A stretch of 64,000 nucleotides of DNA from Mycolicibacterium aurum (GTDB lineage: Bacteria > Actinomycetota > Actinomycetes > Mycobacteriales > Mycobacteriaceae). Positions within the stretch are counted from its first letter, which is position 1. Each line of letters opens with the position of its first letter. Shown in pieces: positions 17,102 to 25,883 of this stretch. The stretch spans positions 3,472,001 through 3,536,000 of the forward strand of contig LT549889.1 of the NCBI GenBank assembly GCA_900078775.1, given 5' to 3'. The position numbers were made by a program, and so were the translations under genes. The notes beneath the pieces are model-generated. The model searched no databases. It saw nothing but the letters and a program-made list of their open reading frames with translations, and was not told the DNA's origin.

Positions 17102-18571
17102 TTAGGGGCCGGGTGCTGCCGGGACCGGCAGCGGTGTCGGGGGCAGCGGCGTGGGTTGCACGCCGGGTGCGACGACGGTGAACGGTTCCGAGCCCGGCGT
17201 CGGGCCGGGTTCGCGCGGCGCGCCCGGCGGCGGGGCCGGCGGCAGACCGGGCCACAGCGGGGTGCCGTCCGGCGCGTAGAGCTGCGCGCCGTAGGCGGGT
17301 GCACCCGGGTACGGGATCGGTCCGATCGCCGGGCCGCCCCAGGTGTTGCGGATGCTCGGCGGTTCCGGCACCGCGCGGGTGGTCGGCAGGTAGTTGCCGT
17401 AGGCCGGGAACGCGATACCCGGGTTGGGCCGCAGGTCGATTCCGGTACCGAAGCCGGTGTTGGTGACCAGCTGGCGCACCGGCCAGTTGTCGTCGACGAT
17501 CGGCAGCGAACCGCAGCTGGGCTTGCCGCCGGGGCCGCCCTTGGCGCCGACCACGGTGAGGTGGTGCGGGTAGCGGTACGGATCGTCGCCGAGGGCGACG
17601 GCCGCGTCCAGGATCAGCGACTTGCCGTTGCCACCGGTGGCCTCGTAGCCGCCGTTGTCCAGCAGGTACTTGGCGCCGGTGAACAGGCAGGTGTAGGTCG
17701 GGCTGTACTTGTGCAGCAGGTCCACCGTGGGCCGCAGCGTGTTGACGGCCTTGATCAGGTTGTCCTTGTTCGGGGCGAGCAGCTCGATTCCCTTGTTGGA
17801 CAGACCCGTTGTGGCCAGCAGCAGCGCTTCGAGCTGGCGGGCCCGCTCGGACACCGTCACCGAGGTGGTGGCGGCGGCATCGAGGGTGGTCAGGATGTTC
17901 TGTGCCGCATCGCTGTACACGTCGGCCGCACCTTGGAGCGCCTGCCAGTCCGCGCGCACGGTCTCGGCGCGCGGGTTCAGTGCCAGCAGTACCTGATTGG
18001 CGTCGGTGGTGGCCTGACCGATGCGCTCACCCTGCCCGCGAACACCTTCGGCCAGCGCGGTCAGCGTGCTGTTCAGTTTCGCGGTGTCGATCTTGTTCAG
18101 GACACCGACCAGGTTCTGGAAGACGGTGTTGACCTCGGTGGTGACGTTCTGCGATACGAGGACCTGATTGGCCTGTAGGCGTTCGGAGACCGGGTCTTCC
18201 GGGAACACCAGGTCGACGAACTTGGCGCCGAAGATGGTGGTGGCCCGGATCCGGGCCTCCACGTTGGCCGGGATGTACTTGACCTGGTCCGGGTCGATGT
18301 CCAGGCGCAACTGCACCGGGTGGGCGTTCTCGGTGTTCCCGCCGCTGATCCCGACGACCTTGCCGACCTGCACGCCGTTGAGCTTGACCTTGGCGTTGGT
18401 CTCCATCACCAGGCCGGACCGGTCGGCGGTCAGGGTGACCGGCACGTAGCTGCGCAGCGTGCCGGTGAACAGCGAGTAGGTCAGCCAGATGGCGAAGACG
18501 ATGAACATCACCAGCAGCAGGGTCCACCAGCCCGGGGCCAGTCCCTTGTTTCGTTTCGCAGTCGTCGTCAT
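17102..18571 (-). CDS. mceA: Mce family protein A
   Basis: 489 residues from the ATG one base after the yrbEB stop. Membrane anchor (WWTLLLVMFIVFAIWLTYSLF), Mce domain (LVMETNAKVKLNGVQVGKVVG), long helical segment, then a Pro-rich tail with alternating PPAPPPGAP-like stretches. First substrate-binding subunit encoded in the operon. Nothing in the sequence tells which of the numbered mce systems this is; neither fadD5 nor sterol genes flank it, and the adjacent regulator is of TetR type. Confidence 0.92.
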   Translation of the reverse strand: MTTTAKRNKGLAPGWWTLLLVMFIVFAIWLTYSLFTGTLRSYVPVTLTADRSGLVMETNAKVKLNGVQVGKVVGISGGNTENAHPVQLRLDIDPDQVKYIPANVEARIRATTIFGAKFVDLVFPEDPVSERLQANQVLVSQNVTTEVNTVFQNLVGVLNKIDTAKLNSTLTALAEGVRGQGERIGQATTDANQVLLALNPRAETVRADWQALQGAADVYSDAAQNILTTLDAAATTSVTVSERARQLEALLLATTGLSNKGIELLAPNKDNLIKAVNTLRPTVDLLHKYSPTYTCLFTGAKYLLDNGGYEATGGNGKSLILDAAVALGDDPYRYPHHLTVVGAKGGPGGKPSCGSLPIVDDNWPVRQLVTNTGFGTGIDLRPNPGIAFPAYGNYLPTTRAVPEPPSIRNTWGGPAIGPIPYPGAPAYGAQLYAPDGTPLWPGLPPAPPPGAPREPGPTPGSEPFTVVAPGVQPTPLPPTPLPVPAAPGP

Positions 18572-18572
18572 A

Positions 18573-19415
18573 TCAGCCGGCCAGGTTGAAGTTGCCAGAT
18601 TGCCCGTACACCGCAAGCGAGATCATCACCACGACGAACGCGGAGATGATCAGCGAGGTGCGCACCGCACGGCCCACCGCCTCGCCCACACCCGCGGGCC
18701 CGCCGCTGGCGGTGAACCCGTAATAGGTGTGCACCAGCATGATGACGACCGCCATCGCGATCGACTGGACGAACGACCAGATCAGGTCGGTGGGATTGAG
18801 GAACGTGTCGAAGTAGTGGTTGTAGACACCGGTGGACTGTCCGTAGATGGCGGTGGTGCCGAACTTGGCCGCCCAGAAGGACGCCAGCACGCCGACGCAG
18901 TACAGCGGGATCACCACGATGACGCCGGCGATCACCCGCGAGGACGCCAGGTAGGCGACGCTGCGGATGCCGATGACCTCGAGCGCGTCGATCTCCTCGT
19001 TGATCCGCATCGCGCCGAGCTGCGCGGTCGCGCCGGCACCGATGGTGGCCGACAACGCGATCGCGGTGGTCGCGGGCGCGATCAGGCGGACGTTGAAGAA
19101 GGCGGAGGCGAACCCGGTGAGCGCCTCGACGCCGATCTCGGAGAACTGGTTGAAGCCCTGCACGGCGACCAGTGCGCCGGTGCTGACGGTCAGGAAGCCC
19201 ACGATGGCGACGGTGCCGCCGATGATGGCCAAAGCGCCCGCACCGAGGCCCATCTGGGCGATCAGCCGGACGAGTTCCTTCGGGTAGCGGACGAACACGT
19301 CACCGATGGAGAGCAGGGTGCGCCCGAAGAACTGGGTCTGCTCCCCCACGTGATTCCAGCCGTCGACAACGCTGCCGACACCGCGTTTGACCCGCAGGCC
19401 CATCGTGGTCGTCAC
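18573..19415 (-). CDS. yrbEB: YrbE-type ABC permease B
   Basis: 280 residues with five to six transmembrane segments and the MlaE/YrbE signature (TIGAGATAQLGAMRINEEIDALEVIGI), which includes the EExDAL-type coupling loop for the ATPase MceG. With YrbEA it forms the inner-membrane permease of the Mce transporter. Its start overlaps the yrbEA stop by 4 bases. No mceG ATPase gene is in this window; in mycobacteria it is encoded apart from the mce operons. Confidence 0.94.
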   Translation of the reverse strand: MTTTMGLRVKRGVGSVVDGWNHVGEQTQFFGRTLLSIGDVFVRYPKELVRLIAQMGLGAGALAIIGGTVAIVGFLTVSTGALVAVQGFNQFSEIGVEALTGFASAFFNVRLIAPATTAIALSATIGAGATAQLGAMRINEEIDALEVIGIRSVAYLASSRVIAGVIVVIPLYCVGVLASFWAAKFGTTAIYGQSTGVYNHYFDTFLNPTDLIWSFVQSIAMAVVIMLVHTYYGFTASGGPAGVGEAVGRAVRTSLIISAFVVVMISLAVYGQSGNFNLAG

Positions 19416-20191
19416 ATTCCCGCCTTCACGCCGACGGCGGTGGCGACCACGTTGATGGCGAACAGCGCCATGAAGGTGAACACCACGGTCTCGTTCACCG
19501 CGTTACCGACCCCGGCCGGGCCGCCGCCCACCGAAATGCCCTTGTAGCAGGCGATCAGGCCGGCGGTCAGACCGAACAGGGCCGCCTTGATGAGGGCGAT
19601 GAACACGTCGGTGGGGCCGGTGATCAGGGTCAGGCCGGCCACGAACGCACCCGGTGAGACGTGCTGGACGTACACACAGAACAGGTAGGCGCCGGTGAGA
19701 CCGACCAGCACCACGGTGGCCGACAGGGCCAGCGAGACCGTGGTCGCGGCGAACACCCGCGGAATGACCAAGGCCTGAATCGGATTCACACCCATCACCC
19801 GCAGCGCGTCAAGCTCCTCGCGGATGGTGCGGGCGCCCAGGTCGGCGCACATCGCGGTGGCGCCGGCGCCGGCGATCACCAGCACGGTGACGATCGGCCC
19901 GATCTGGGTGACCGTGCCCAGCGCGGCACCGGTGCCGGAGAAGTCCGCGGCGCCGAATTCGGTGAGCAGGATGTTGAAGGTGAAGGTGAGCAGCACCGTG
20001 TAGGGCACGGTCAGCATCAGCGTCGGCAGCAGCGAAACCCGTGCCACGAACCAGGACTGCAGGATGTACTCGCGCCAGGCGAACGGGGGCCGGAACATCA
20101 ACGTGAACACGTCGAGCGTCATCGAGAAGAACCCACCGAATGCGCGTACCGGCTTGGCGACCACATTCGGGATGGCGTCTTGGGCCGCCAT
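19412..20191 (-). CDS. yrbEA: YrbE-type ABC permease A
   Basis: 259 residues, the MlaE-like permease partner of YrbEB. The signature GAGATAMCADLGARTIREELDALRVMGVNPI is conserved, with REELDAL as the coupling motif. First gene of the mce operon; about 166 bases separate it from the upstream TetR gene. Together with YrbEB, MceA-F and the Mas proteins it encodes a complete envelope lipid importer except for the ATPase. Confidence 0.94.
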   Translation of the reverse strand: MAAQDAIPNVVAKPVRAFGGFFSMTLDVFTLMFRPPFAWREYILQSWFVARVSLLPTLMLTVPYTVLLTFTFNILLTEFGAADFSGTGAALGTVTQIGPIVTVLVIAGAGATAMCADLGARTIREELDALRVMGVNPIQALVIPRVFAATTVSLALSATVVLVGLTGAYLFCVYVQHVSPGAFVAGLTLITGPTDVFIALIKAALFGLTAGLIACYKGISVGGGPAGVGNAVNETVVFTFMALFAINVVATAVGVKAGM

Positions 20192-20357
20192 CAGGTGACC
20201 GGCCTAGACCTGCGCGGTGCACGCATAGCCATGCATTCCTTCCGAGAGCTCACTGTTCGAACCACCATATGACCAGAGTCACCGCCATGGATGCGGAAGA
20301 ACGTACATAACGATTTTCTCGTCAGCAACACCCACCACCCGGTTGGGCGGGTCGGAG
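20192..20357. promoter_or_regulatory. Presumed mce operon promoter region
   Basis: This gap lies between the TetR gene and yrbEA, both on the minus strand. It includes an AT-richer stretch (about 20262-20320) that could hold the operon promoter. Near the TetR stop a short imperfect inverted repeat of CCACCC and GGGCGG type (about 20333-20352) could terminate the TetR message. I could not identify a convincing TetR operator or a KstR motif here. Confidence 0.4.
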
Positions 20358-21014
20358 TTACTGTGCAGTAGTGTCACTGCCCTCTGTGGTCGCGGCCACA
20401 ACACCGAGCGCCCGCAACGCGAAGCGTTCCACCCTTGCCCGGGCCACCGGAATCTGTGCCGGGTCGTAGATCCGGGCCGAGGTCAATTCCCTGCTCACCA
20501 GGGCCGCGATCGCGATCGAATCCGACTCCGGCTCGGTCAACGAGAACGAGCCGTCGCGCTGCCCCATCGTCAGAATGTCCACCAGTGAGGATTCGCGGCG
20601 CGCCCGTGACTGTTCCCGGGCGTCCCGGTAACCCTTGGCCGAGCGCATCTCGTCGCAGTCGACGACCGCCAGATATCGGTGCAGGTCGGTATCGCTGGCC
20701 AGCGTGAACATCCGGTCCAGCCAGGCCCGCAGCCGGCCCAGCGGAGTTGGGTCGCCGGGGGCGTCCGGCGCGGCGATCTCGTCGAGTTCGGTGGCCAGCC
20801 GTTCGGTGACCTGCCACAGCATGGCCAGGAACAGATCGTCCTTGGACTCGAAATGCCGGTAGAACGCCCGGCTGGACACCTCCGCCCGGGCCAGGATCGC
20901 CGAGACGTGCACCGGACCCTTGTGCGGCTCGGCCAGACATTTGAAGGCCGCTTCCACGATCCGGTCGCGTTCGTCACCGCTGGATGGCCCTGATGGCACA
21001 GACTGCACGGGCAT
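20358..21014 (-). CDS. TetR-family regulator upstream of the mce operon
   Basis: 218 residues from the ATG at 21014; a longer open frame upstream runs over the divergent promoter and is not used. The N-terminal helix-turn-helix (VSAILARAEVSSRAFYRHFESKDDLFLAML) is typical of TetR; the C-terminal domain is helical and has no assignable ligand. It lies upstream of yrbEA in the same direction and divergent from an alpha/beta hydrolase gene, so it could regulate either or both. Mce3 in M. tuberculosis is controlled by a TetR regulator (Mce3R), but gene orientation differs and orthology is not claimed. Confidence 0.85.
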   Translation of the reverse strand: MPVQSVPSGPSSGDERDRIVEAAFKCLAEPHKGPVHVSAILARAEVSSRAFYRHFESKDDLFLAMLWQVTERLATELDEIAAPDAPGDPTPLGRLRAWLDRMFTLASDTDLHRYLAVVDCDEMRSAKGYRDAREQSRARRESSLVDILTMGQRDGSFSLTEPESDSIAIAALVSRELTSARIYDPAQIPVARARVERFALRALGVVAATTEGSDTTAQ

Positions 21015-21102
21015 CGATTCTAGTGACCCCCAGAACCCCGGGCCGACACCAAATCGGGGTGGGCGGTCAGTAACGTGAGCCGCAGGCCGGCGAGAGGAAT
21101 TG

Positions 21103-21960
21103 GTGAGCATGGCGAAGAGCGCATCCCAGACCGTGACGTTTCGCGGCGTCGACGACCTGATGCTGGTCGCCGACGAGTGGAACCGGGACGCCGAGGTCAC
21201 CGGCCCGACCGTGCTCATGCTGCACGGCGGCGGACAGAATCGGCACTCCTGGAAGAACACCGGGCAGATCCTGGCCGACCGCGGTATGCACGTGATCGCC
21301 CTGGACAGCCGCGGGCACGGGGACAGCGACCGCTCCCCGACCGCCAGTTACGACGTGGAGACGTTGAGCTCCGATGTGCTGCAGGTGCTTTACCAGATCG
21401 GCAGGCCGGTGGCGCTGGTCGGCGCCAGCATGGGCGGGCTGACCGGCATCCAGGCCGCCCACGAGGCCGGTCCGGAACTGGTGACCAAGTTGATCCTCGT
21501 CGATGTGGTGCCGCGCTTCGAGAAGAACGGCAGCGCCCGGATCCGGGACTTCATGTTCAGCAACATCGACGGTTTCGACACCCTGGAGGAGGCCGCCGAG
21601 GCGGTGGCCGCCTATCTGCCGCACCGTCCGAAGCCGCGCAGCACAGCGGGTTTGAAGAAGAACCTCCGGCTGCGTGACGGCCGCTGGTACTGGCATTGGG
21701 ATCCGGCGTTCCTCACCAAACCCGGCGATGACCCGTTCGCCCGCTCGGACAAGCTGGAGTCCGCGGCGACGAACCTCACCGTGCCGATCCTGCTGATCCG
21801 CGGCAAGCTCTCCGATGTGGTCTCCGAAGAAGGTGTCCGCGACTTCCTGACGAAGGTGCCCCAGGCCGAGTTCGTCGAACTCTCCGAGGCGGGGCACACC
21901 GCCGCCGGCGACGACAACGACGCCTTCACCGAGGTCGTCGTGAGGTTCGTGGACAAGTGA
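21103..21960 (+). CDS. Alpha/beta hydrolase coupled to the kinase-lyase fusion
   Basis: 285 residues. HGGGQNRHSW gives the oxyanion region, GASMGG the nucleophile elbow with Ser109, and the C-terminal EAGHTAAGDDN the catalytic His. It resembles esterase/lactonase-type alpha/beta hydrolases. The GTG at 21103 follows an AGAGGA ribosome-binding sequence at a better distance than the ATG two codons later. A -10-like TAACGT lies at 21071-21076. The stop overlaps the next start by 4 bases (GTGA), so the two proteins are coupled and probably act in one pathway, perhaps with the hydrolase releasing the amino alcohol used by the fusion protein (inference). Confidence 0.85.
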   Translation: MSMAKSASQTVTFRGVDDLMLVADEWNRDAEVTGPTVLMLHGGGQNRHSWKNTGQILADRGMHVIALDSRGHGDSDRSPTASYDVETLSSDVLQVLYQIGRPVALVGASMGGLTGIQAAHEAGPELVTKLILVDVVPRFEKNGSARIRDFMFSNIDGFDTLEEAAEAVAAYLPHRPKPRSTAGLKKNLRLRDGRWYWHWDPAFLTKPGDDPFARSDKLESAATNLTVPILLIRGKLSDVVSEEGVRDFLTKVPQAEFVELSEAGHTAAGDDNDAFTEVVVRFVDK

Positions 21961-24821
21961 GCGCAATAAGCGGATCCGGTTGCTCGGGGTTCAACTTCCT
22001 GGACCAGCCCGCGCTGCCGGCCCCGCAACTCACCGCGGTGCAGGCCGCCGAATTGCTGGCCAGCCGGTACGGCTCGGCAGGCCAGGTGACGTCGTTGGGC
22101 AGTCAGCAGGACTGCAACTTCCTGGTCTCCGAGGACGACCTGCCGGTCGCCGTGCTGAAGATCGCCAATCCGGCGTTCACCGAGGCCGAACTGGCCGCCC
22201 AGGACGCCGCCGCGGAGTTGATCGCCCGCAGCTGTCCCGAATTACGGGTCGCCACACCGCTACCCGCCCGCGATGACGCCGAACCCGCCCCGAACGTGCG
22301 ACTGCTGCCGTTCCTGGCCGGGGGCACTCTCACCGACCGCGGTTACCTGCCACCCACCGTCGTCGCGGCGATGGGTGCGCTCGCCGGCCGGGTCAGCCGG
22401 GCGCTGGCCGGGTTCCGCCACCCGGGGCTGGACCGGATCCTGCAGTGGGATCTGCGCTACGGCAACGAGGTCGTCTCCGAACTGATCGCCCATGTACCCC
22501 GGCAACGCGAGCAGATCGCGGCCGCCGCCGGCGAGGCGTGGGCCGCGATCGCTGCGCTGGCCAACGACTTACCGCGCCAGGCCGTGCATCTGGACCTGAC
22601 CGATGCGAACACGGTGGCCGGCGCGGACGGGCTGCCCGACGGCGTCATCGACTTCGGCGATTTGTCCGACACCTGGGCGGTGTCGGAGTTGGCGATCACG
22701 CTGTCCTCGGTGCTCGGGCACGCCGGCAACGACCCGGCCTCGATCCTGCCGGGCATCAAGGCATTCCACGCGGAACGCGCACTGCAGCGGGCCGAGGCGC
22801 AGGCGCTGTGGCCGCTGCTGGTGCTGCGCACCGCGGTCCTCATTGTCAGCGGCGCCCAGCAGGCGGCGCTGGATCCGGACAACACCTACCTCACCGAACA
22901 GTCCGACGACGAATGGCGGATGTTCGAACAGGCCACCTCGGTGCCGATGGCGGTGATGACGGCGCTGATCCTCACCGAGCTCGGTCTCGCCGATCCGCCG
23001 CGGCAGCCGGAGATCGAGAACCGGCTGATCTCCGGACTCGACCCGGAAACCGTACTGACCCTGGACCTTTCGGACACCTTGGCGGAGCCGGACGGGTTGG
23101 CCACCGACGCGGTACGCGGGGGCGCCACCCTGGTGCTCACCCGGTTCGGCCGCCCGCGCCTGCACCGCGCTCCCCTGCTCTCACACGCCAGTCCGGACAC
23201 CGTCGAGACCGGCATCGCGCTGCGGCCGGCCGCCACCACCCGGGTGCTCGCCCCCTGGGACGGCGAGGTGATCGAGCGATCCGATGACCGGATCACGTTG
23301 CGCGGGCTGGATTTCGAACTCACCCTGACCGGTGTCGAGTCCAGCGCCGCACCCGGGCATCTGCACGCCGGTGAGCATCTCGGGGTGATCGGGCAGGGCC
23401 GCTGGACCCGACTGGCGGTGCGCCCGGCGGGCGCGCCGGTGGCACCGGAGTTCACCTCGGCCGAGCTGGCGCCCGGCTGGTTGGCGTTGTCCCGCGATCC
23501 CCGAACGGTTTTGGGCCTGGAGCCCGTCACCGAACCGGCGGGCCGGGATCTGCTGGAGCGCCGCGACCACAGCTTCGCCAAGGTGCAGGAGCACTACTAC
23601 CGCACGCCGCCGCAGATCGAGCGCGGGCACCGGCACTATCTGATGTCCACCGCGGGCCGGGCCTATCTCGACATGGTCAACAACGTCACGGTGCTCGGCC
23701 ATGCCCATCCGCGGGTCGCCGACGCCGCGTCCGCGCAGCTGCGCCGACTGAACACCAACTCACGTTTCAACTACTCGGCCGTCGTCGAGTTCAGCGAGCG
23801 TGTCGCCGCCACCCTGCCCGACCCGCTGGACACCGTGTTCCTGGTCAATTCCGGTTCGGAGGCAAGCGATCTGGCGATCCGGTTGGCGACCGCCGCAACC
23901 GGACGCCGCGATGTGATCGCGGTGCGGGAGGCCTACCACGGCTGGACCTACGCCACCGATGCGGTGTCCACCTCGACCGCCGACAACCCCAACGCGTTGG
24001 CCACCCGCCCGGACTGGGTGCACACGGTGGAGTCGCCGAACAGCTTCCGCGGTAAGTACCGCGGGGACGAGGCACACCGGTACGCCGCCGAGGCGGTGGC
24101 CCAGATCGAACAGATGGCCGCCGACGGGCGGCCTCCGGCGGCCTTCATCTGCGAGCCGGTGTACGGCAACGCCGGCGGGATGGCCCTGCCCGACGGGTAT
24201 CTACAGCAGGTGTACACCGCGGTGCGGGCGGCCGGCGGTCTGGCCATCGCCGACGAGGTCCAGGTCGGGTACGGCCGGCTCGGGCACTGGTTCTGGGGAT
24301 TCCCGCAGCAGCAGGTGGTGCCCGACATCGTGTCGGTGGCCAAGGCCACCGGCAATGGCTACCCGCTGGGCGCGGTGATCACCACCCGCGCCGTCGCCGA
24401 CGCATTCCGGTCGCAGGGGTACTTCTTCTCCTCCACCGGCGGCAGCCCGTTGTCCTGCGCGATCGGCCTGACCGTGCTCGACGTGCTCGCCGAGGAGGGC
24501 CTGCAGGACAACGCGCTGCGGGTCGGCGGGCACCTCAAGGACCGGCTGCTGGCCCTGCGCGAGAAGCACCCGTTGGTGGGCACCGTGCACGGGATGGGCC
24601 TGTATCTGGGCGTGGAACTGATCCGCGATCCGGTCACGCTGGAGCCGGCCACCGCGGAGACGGAGGCGATCTGCGAGCGCATGCTCGAACTCGGCGTGAT
24701 CATCCAGCCGACCGGCGAGCACCAGAACATCCTGAAGACCAAGCCGCCGCTGTGCATCGACATCGCCGGCGCGGACTTCTACGTGGACACCCTGGACCGG
24801 GTGCTCACCGAGGGCTACTGA
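21957..24821 (+). CDS. Fusion: APH-type kinase + beta-barrel linker + class III PLP aminotransferase/phospho-lyase
   Basis: 954 residues. Residues 1-340 form an aminoglycoside-phosphotransferase-like kinase with the catalytic loop HLDLTDAN (His211, Asp213, Asn218) and a metal-binding Asp in VIDFGD (Asp232). About 400-500 is a small beta-rich domain of M23/lipoyl-like type (VLAPWDGEVIERSD). About 535-954 is a full class III aminotransferase: NSGSEASDLA phosphate-binding turn, IADEVQVGYG with the PLP Asp, and the Schiff-base Lys796 in AKATGNGYP. In animals, hydroxylysine kinase and the ethanolamine-phosphate and phosphohydroxylysine phospho-lyases are relatives of the two ends. A kinase followed by a phospho-lyase acting on one amino alcohol is the likely role; the substrate is unknown. 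Confidence 0.88.
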   Translation: MSAISGSGCSGFNFLDQPALPAPQLTAVQAAELLASRYGSAGQVTSLGSQQDCNFLVSEDDLPVAVLKIANPAFTEAELAAQDAAAELIARSCPELRVATPLPARDDAEPAPNVRLLPFLAGGTLTDRGYLPPTVVAAMGALAGRVSRALAGFRHPGLDRILQWDLRYGNEVVSELIAHVPRQREQIAAAAGEAWAAIAALANDLPRQAVHLDLTDANTVAGADGLPDGVIDFGDLSDTWAVSELAITLSSVLGHAGNDPASILPGIKAFHAERALQRAEAQALWPLLVLRTAVLIVSGAQQAALDPDNTYLTEQSDDEWRMFEQATSVPMAVMTALILTELGLADPPRQPEIENRLISGLDPETVLTLDLSDTLAEPDGLATDAVRGGATLVLTRFGRPRLHRAPLLSHASPDTVETGIALRPAATTRVLAPWDGEVIERSDDRITLRGLDFELTLTGVESSAAPGHLHAGEHLGVIGQGRWTRLAVRPAGAPVAPEFTSAELAPGWLALSRDPRTVLGLEPVTEPAGRDLLERRDHSFAKVQEHYYRTPPQIERGHRHYLMSTAGRAYLDMVNNVTVLGHAHPRVADAASAQLRRLNTNSRFNYSAVVEFSERVAATLPDPLDTVFLVNSGSEASDLAIRLATAATGRRDVIAVREAYHGWTYATDAVSTSTADNPNALATRPDWVHTVESPNSFRGKYRGDEAHRYAAEAVAQIEQMAADGRPPAAFICEPVYGNAGGMALPDGYLQQVYTAVRAAGGLAIADEVQVGYGRLGHWFWGFPQQQVVPDIVSVAKATGNGYPLGAVITTRAVADAFRSQGYFFSSTGGSPLSCAIGLTVLDVLAEEGLQDNALRVGGHLKDRLLALREKHPLVGTVHGMGLYLGVELIRDPVTLEPATAETEAICERMLELGVIIQPTGEHQNILKTKPPLCIDIAGADFYVDTLDRVLTEGY

Positions 24822-24897
24822 TCCCCGCCGGCGTGCGAGTCTGAGGCCGACACGCCGCCGTTTCAGGCGAGCATCCGCACGTTCGCGGCTACTCGCG

Positions 24898-25056
24898 TCA
24901 GGCCTTCTCCGCCTCGGCCAGCCGCTGGTGCAGCCGGGCCCGGATGTCCTCGGGCGTGTACGACTTGCGGACCCGCTGGTCCCTGGCGACCAGCACACCG
25001 CCGGCGACGACCCCGGCGACACCGGCCAGCCCGACCCACTTCCAGATGCCCTTCAT
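24898..25056 (-). CDS. Small single-pass membrane protein
   Basis: 52 residues: MKGIWKW followed by one hydrophobic Gly/Val/Ala helix (about 8-27) and a charged cytoplasmic tail (RDQRVRKSYTPEDIRARLHQ) ending in AEKA. A longer frame exists upstream but overlaps the divergent gene. The tail with YTPEDIRARLHQRLAEAE is helical and the protein resembles small uncharacterised mycobacterial membrane proteins. The start codon is 27 bases from the divergent gene's GTG. Function unknown. Confidence 0.7.
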   Translation of the reverse strand: MKGIWKWVGLAGVAGVVAGGVLVARDQRVRKSYTPEDIRARLHQRLAEAEKA

Positions 25057-25083
25057 GACCGAGATTCTGCCTAAGCTGCGGTC

Positions 25084-25791
25084 GTGAACGCGAACACGGT
25101 GTCCCTGTCCCAGGCGCTGGACGAGACCCGCACCGGCGACATCTGGCTGTTCCGCGGCGGCTCGGGCCCCGACCGGGCCATCCAGACGCTGACGAACGCG
25201 CCGGTGAACCACGTCGGGATGACGATCGCGATCGACGACCTGCCGCCGCTGATCTGGCATGCCGAACTGGGCCAGAAGCTACTGGACCTGTGGACCGGCA
25301 CCCACCACCGCGGCGTGCAACTCAACGACGCCCGCGAGGTCGCCGAACGCTGGGTGCACGAGTACGGGCAGAAGGCCTGGCTGCGCCAGCTCACCCCGGC
25401 GGTCACCCGCGAGCAGGAGGATCGGATGTTGCAGGTGGTGGCCCGGATGAACGGCACCGCCTTCCCGTCCACGGCCCGCCTCACCGGCCGGTGGCTGCGT
25501 GGACGGCTGCCCGGGGTCAGCGATTTCACCCGAGGTCTGCCGATCGTGCACCGCAAGGTCCGCGAGTCGGCGGAGCGGGACAAGCAGCAGCGCCGCGCGG
25601 CCGGGCTGGAGACCGCGTACTGCGCCGAGACGGTGGCCATCACCTACGAGGAGATGGGACTGCTGTCCACCGAGAAGCGGGAGAACTACTTCGATCCGGG
25701 CAAGTTCTGGAGCGGTGACCACCTGTCACTGGCGCCCGGCTACGCCCTCGGTGAGGAGATCGCGGTCCGGGTGGACCCGGCACGCGTGTAG
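25084..25791 (+). CDS. Permuted papain-fold (YiiX/NlpC-P60-like) protein
   Basis: 235 residues, GTG start. The opening TGDIWLFRGG, then NAPVNHVGMTIAID with a conserved His, then LETAYCAETVAITYEEMGLL with a conserved Cys, follow the order His-before-Cys of circularly permuted NlpC/P60 (YiiX-like) cysteine hydrolases or acyltransferases. No signal peptide is visible, so a cytoplasmic lipid- or peptide-directed role is more likely than cell wall cleavage. It is divergent from the small membrane protein. Confidence 0.7.
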   Translation: MNANTVSLSQALDETRTGDIWLFRGGSGPDRAIQTLTNAPVNHVGMTIAIDDLPPLIWHAELGQKLLDLWTGTHHRGVQLNDAREVAERWVHEYGQKAWLRQLTPAVTREQEDRMLQVVARMNGTAFPSTARLTGRWLRGRLPGVSDFTRGLPIVHRKVRESAERDKQQRRAAGLETAYCAETVAITYEEMGLLSTEKRENYFDPGKFWSGDHLSLAPGYALGEEIAVRVDPARV

Positions 25792-25883
25792 CGGCCGGCC
25801 CGCGGGTACCCGCCCGTCGTGACCACTGCAACGGGCAGCAGCGCTGCGGACATCGACCGCGCCCGGCTTCGGGCGGGTCGCTG

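Noticed and set aside
20192..20357. A KstR or Mce3R-type operator before yrbEA
   Set aside because: No match to TNNAACNNGTTNNA or to a clear long palindrome could be found by eye.
24828..24897. Possible hairpin between the fusion gene and the small membrane protein gene
   Set aside because: Only short stems (GGCGTG with CACGCC, GTGCG with CGCAC) with large loops can be drawn; not enough to call a terminator.
25057..25260. Longer form of the small membrane protein gene
   Set aside because: The extra N-terminus overlaps the divergent cysteine-hydrolase gene and is Arg-rich shadow sequence; the membrane segment begins after the internal ATG.
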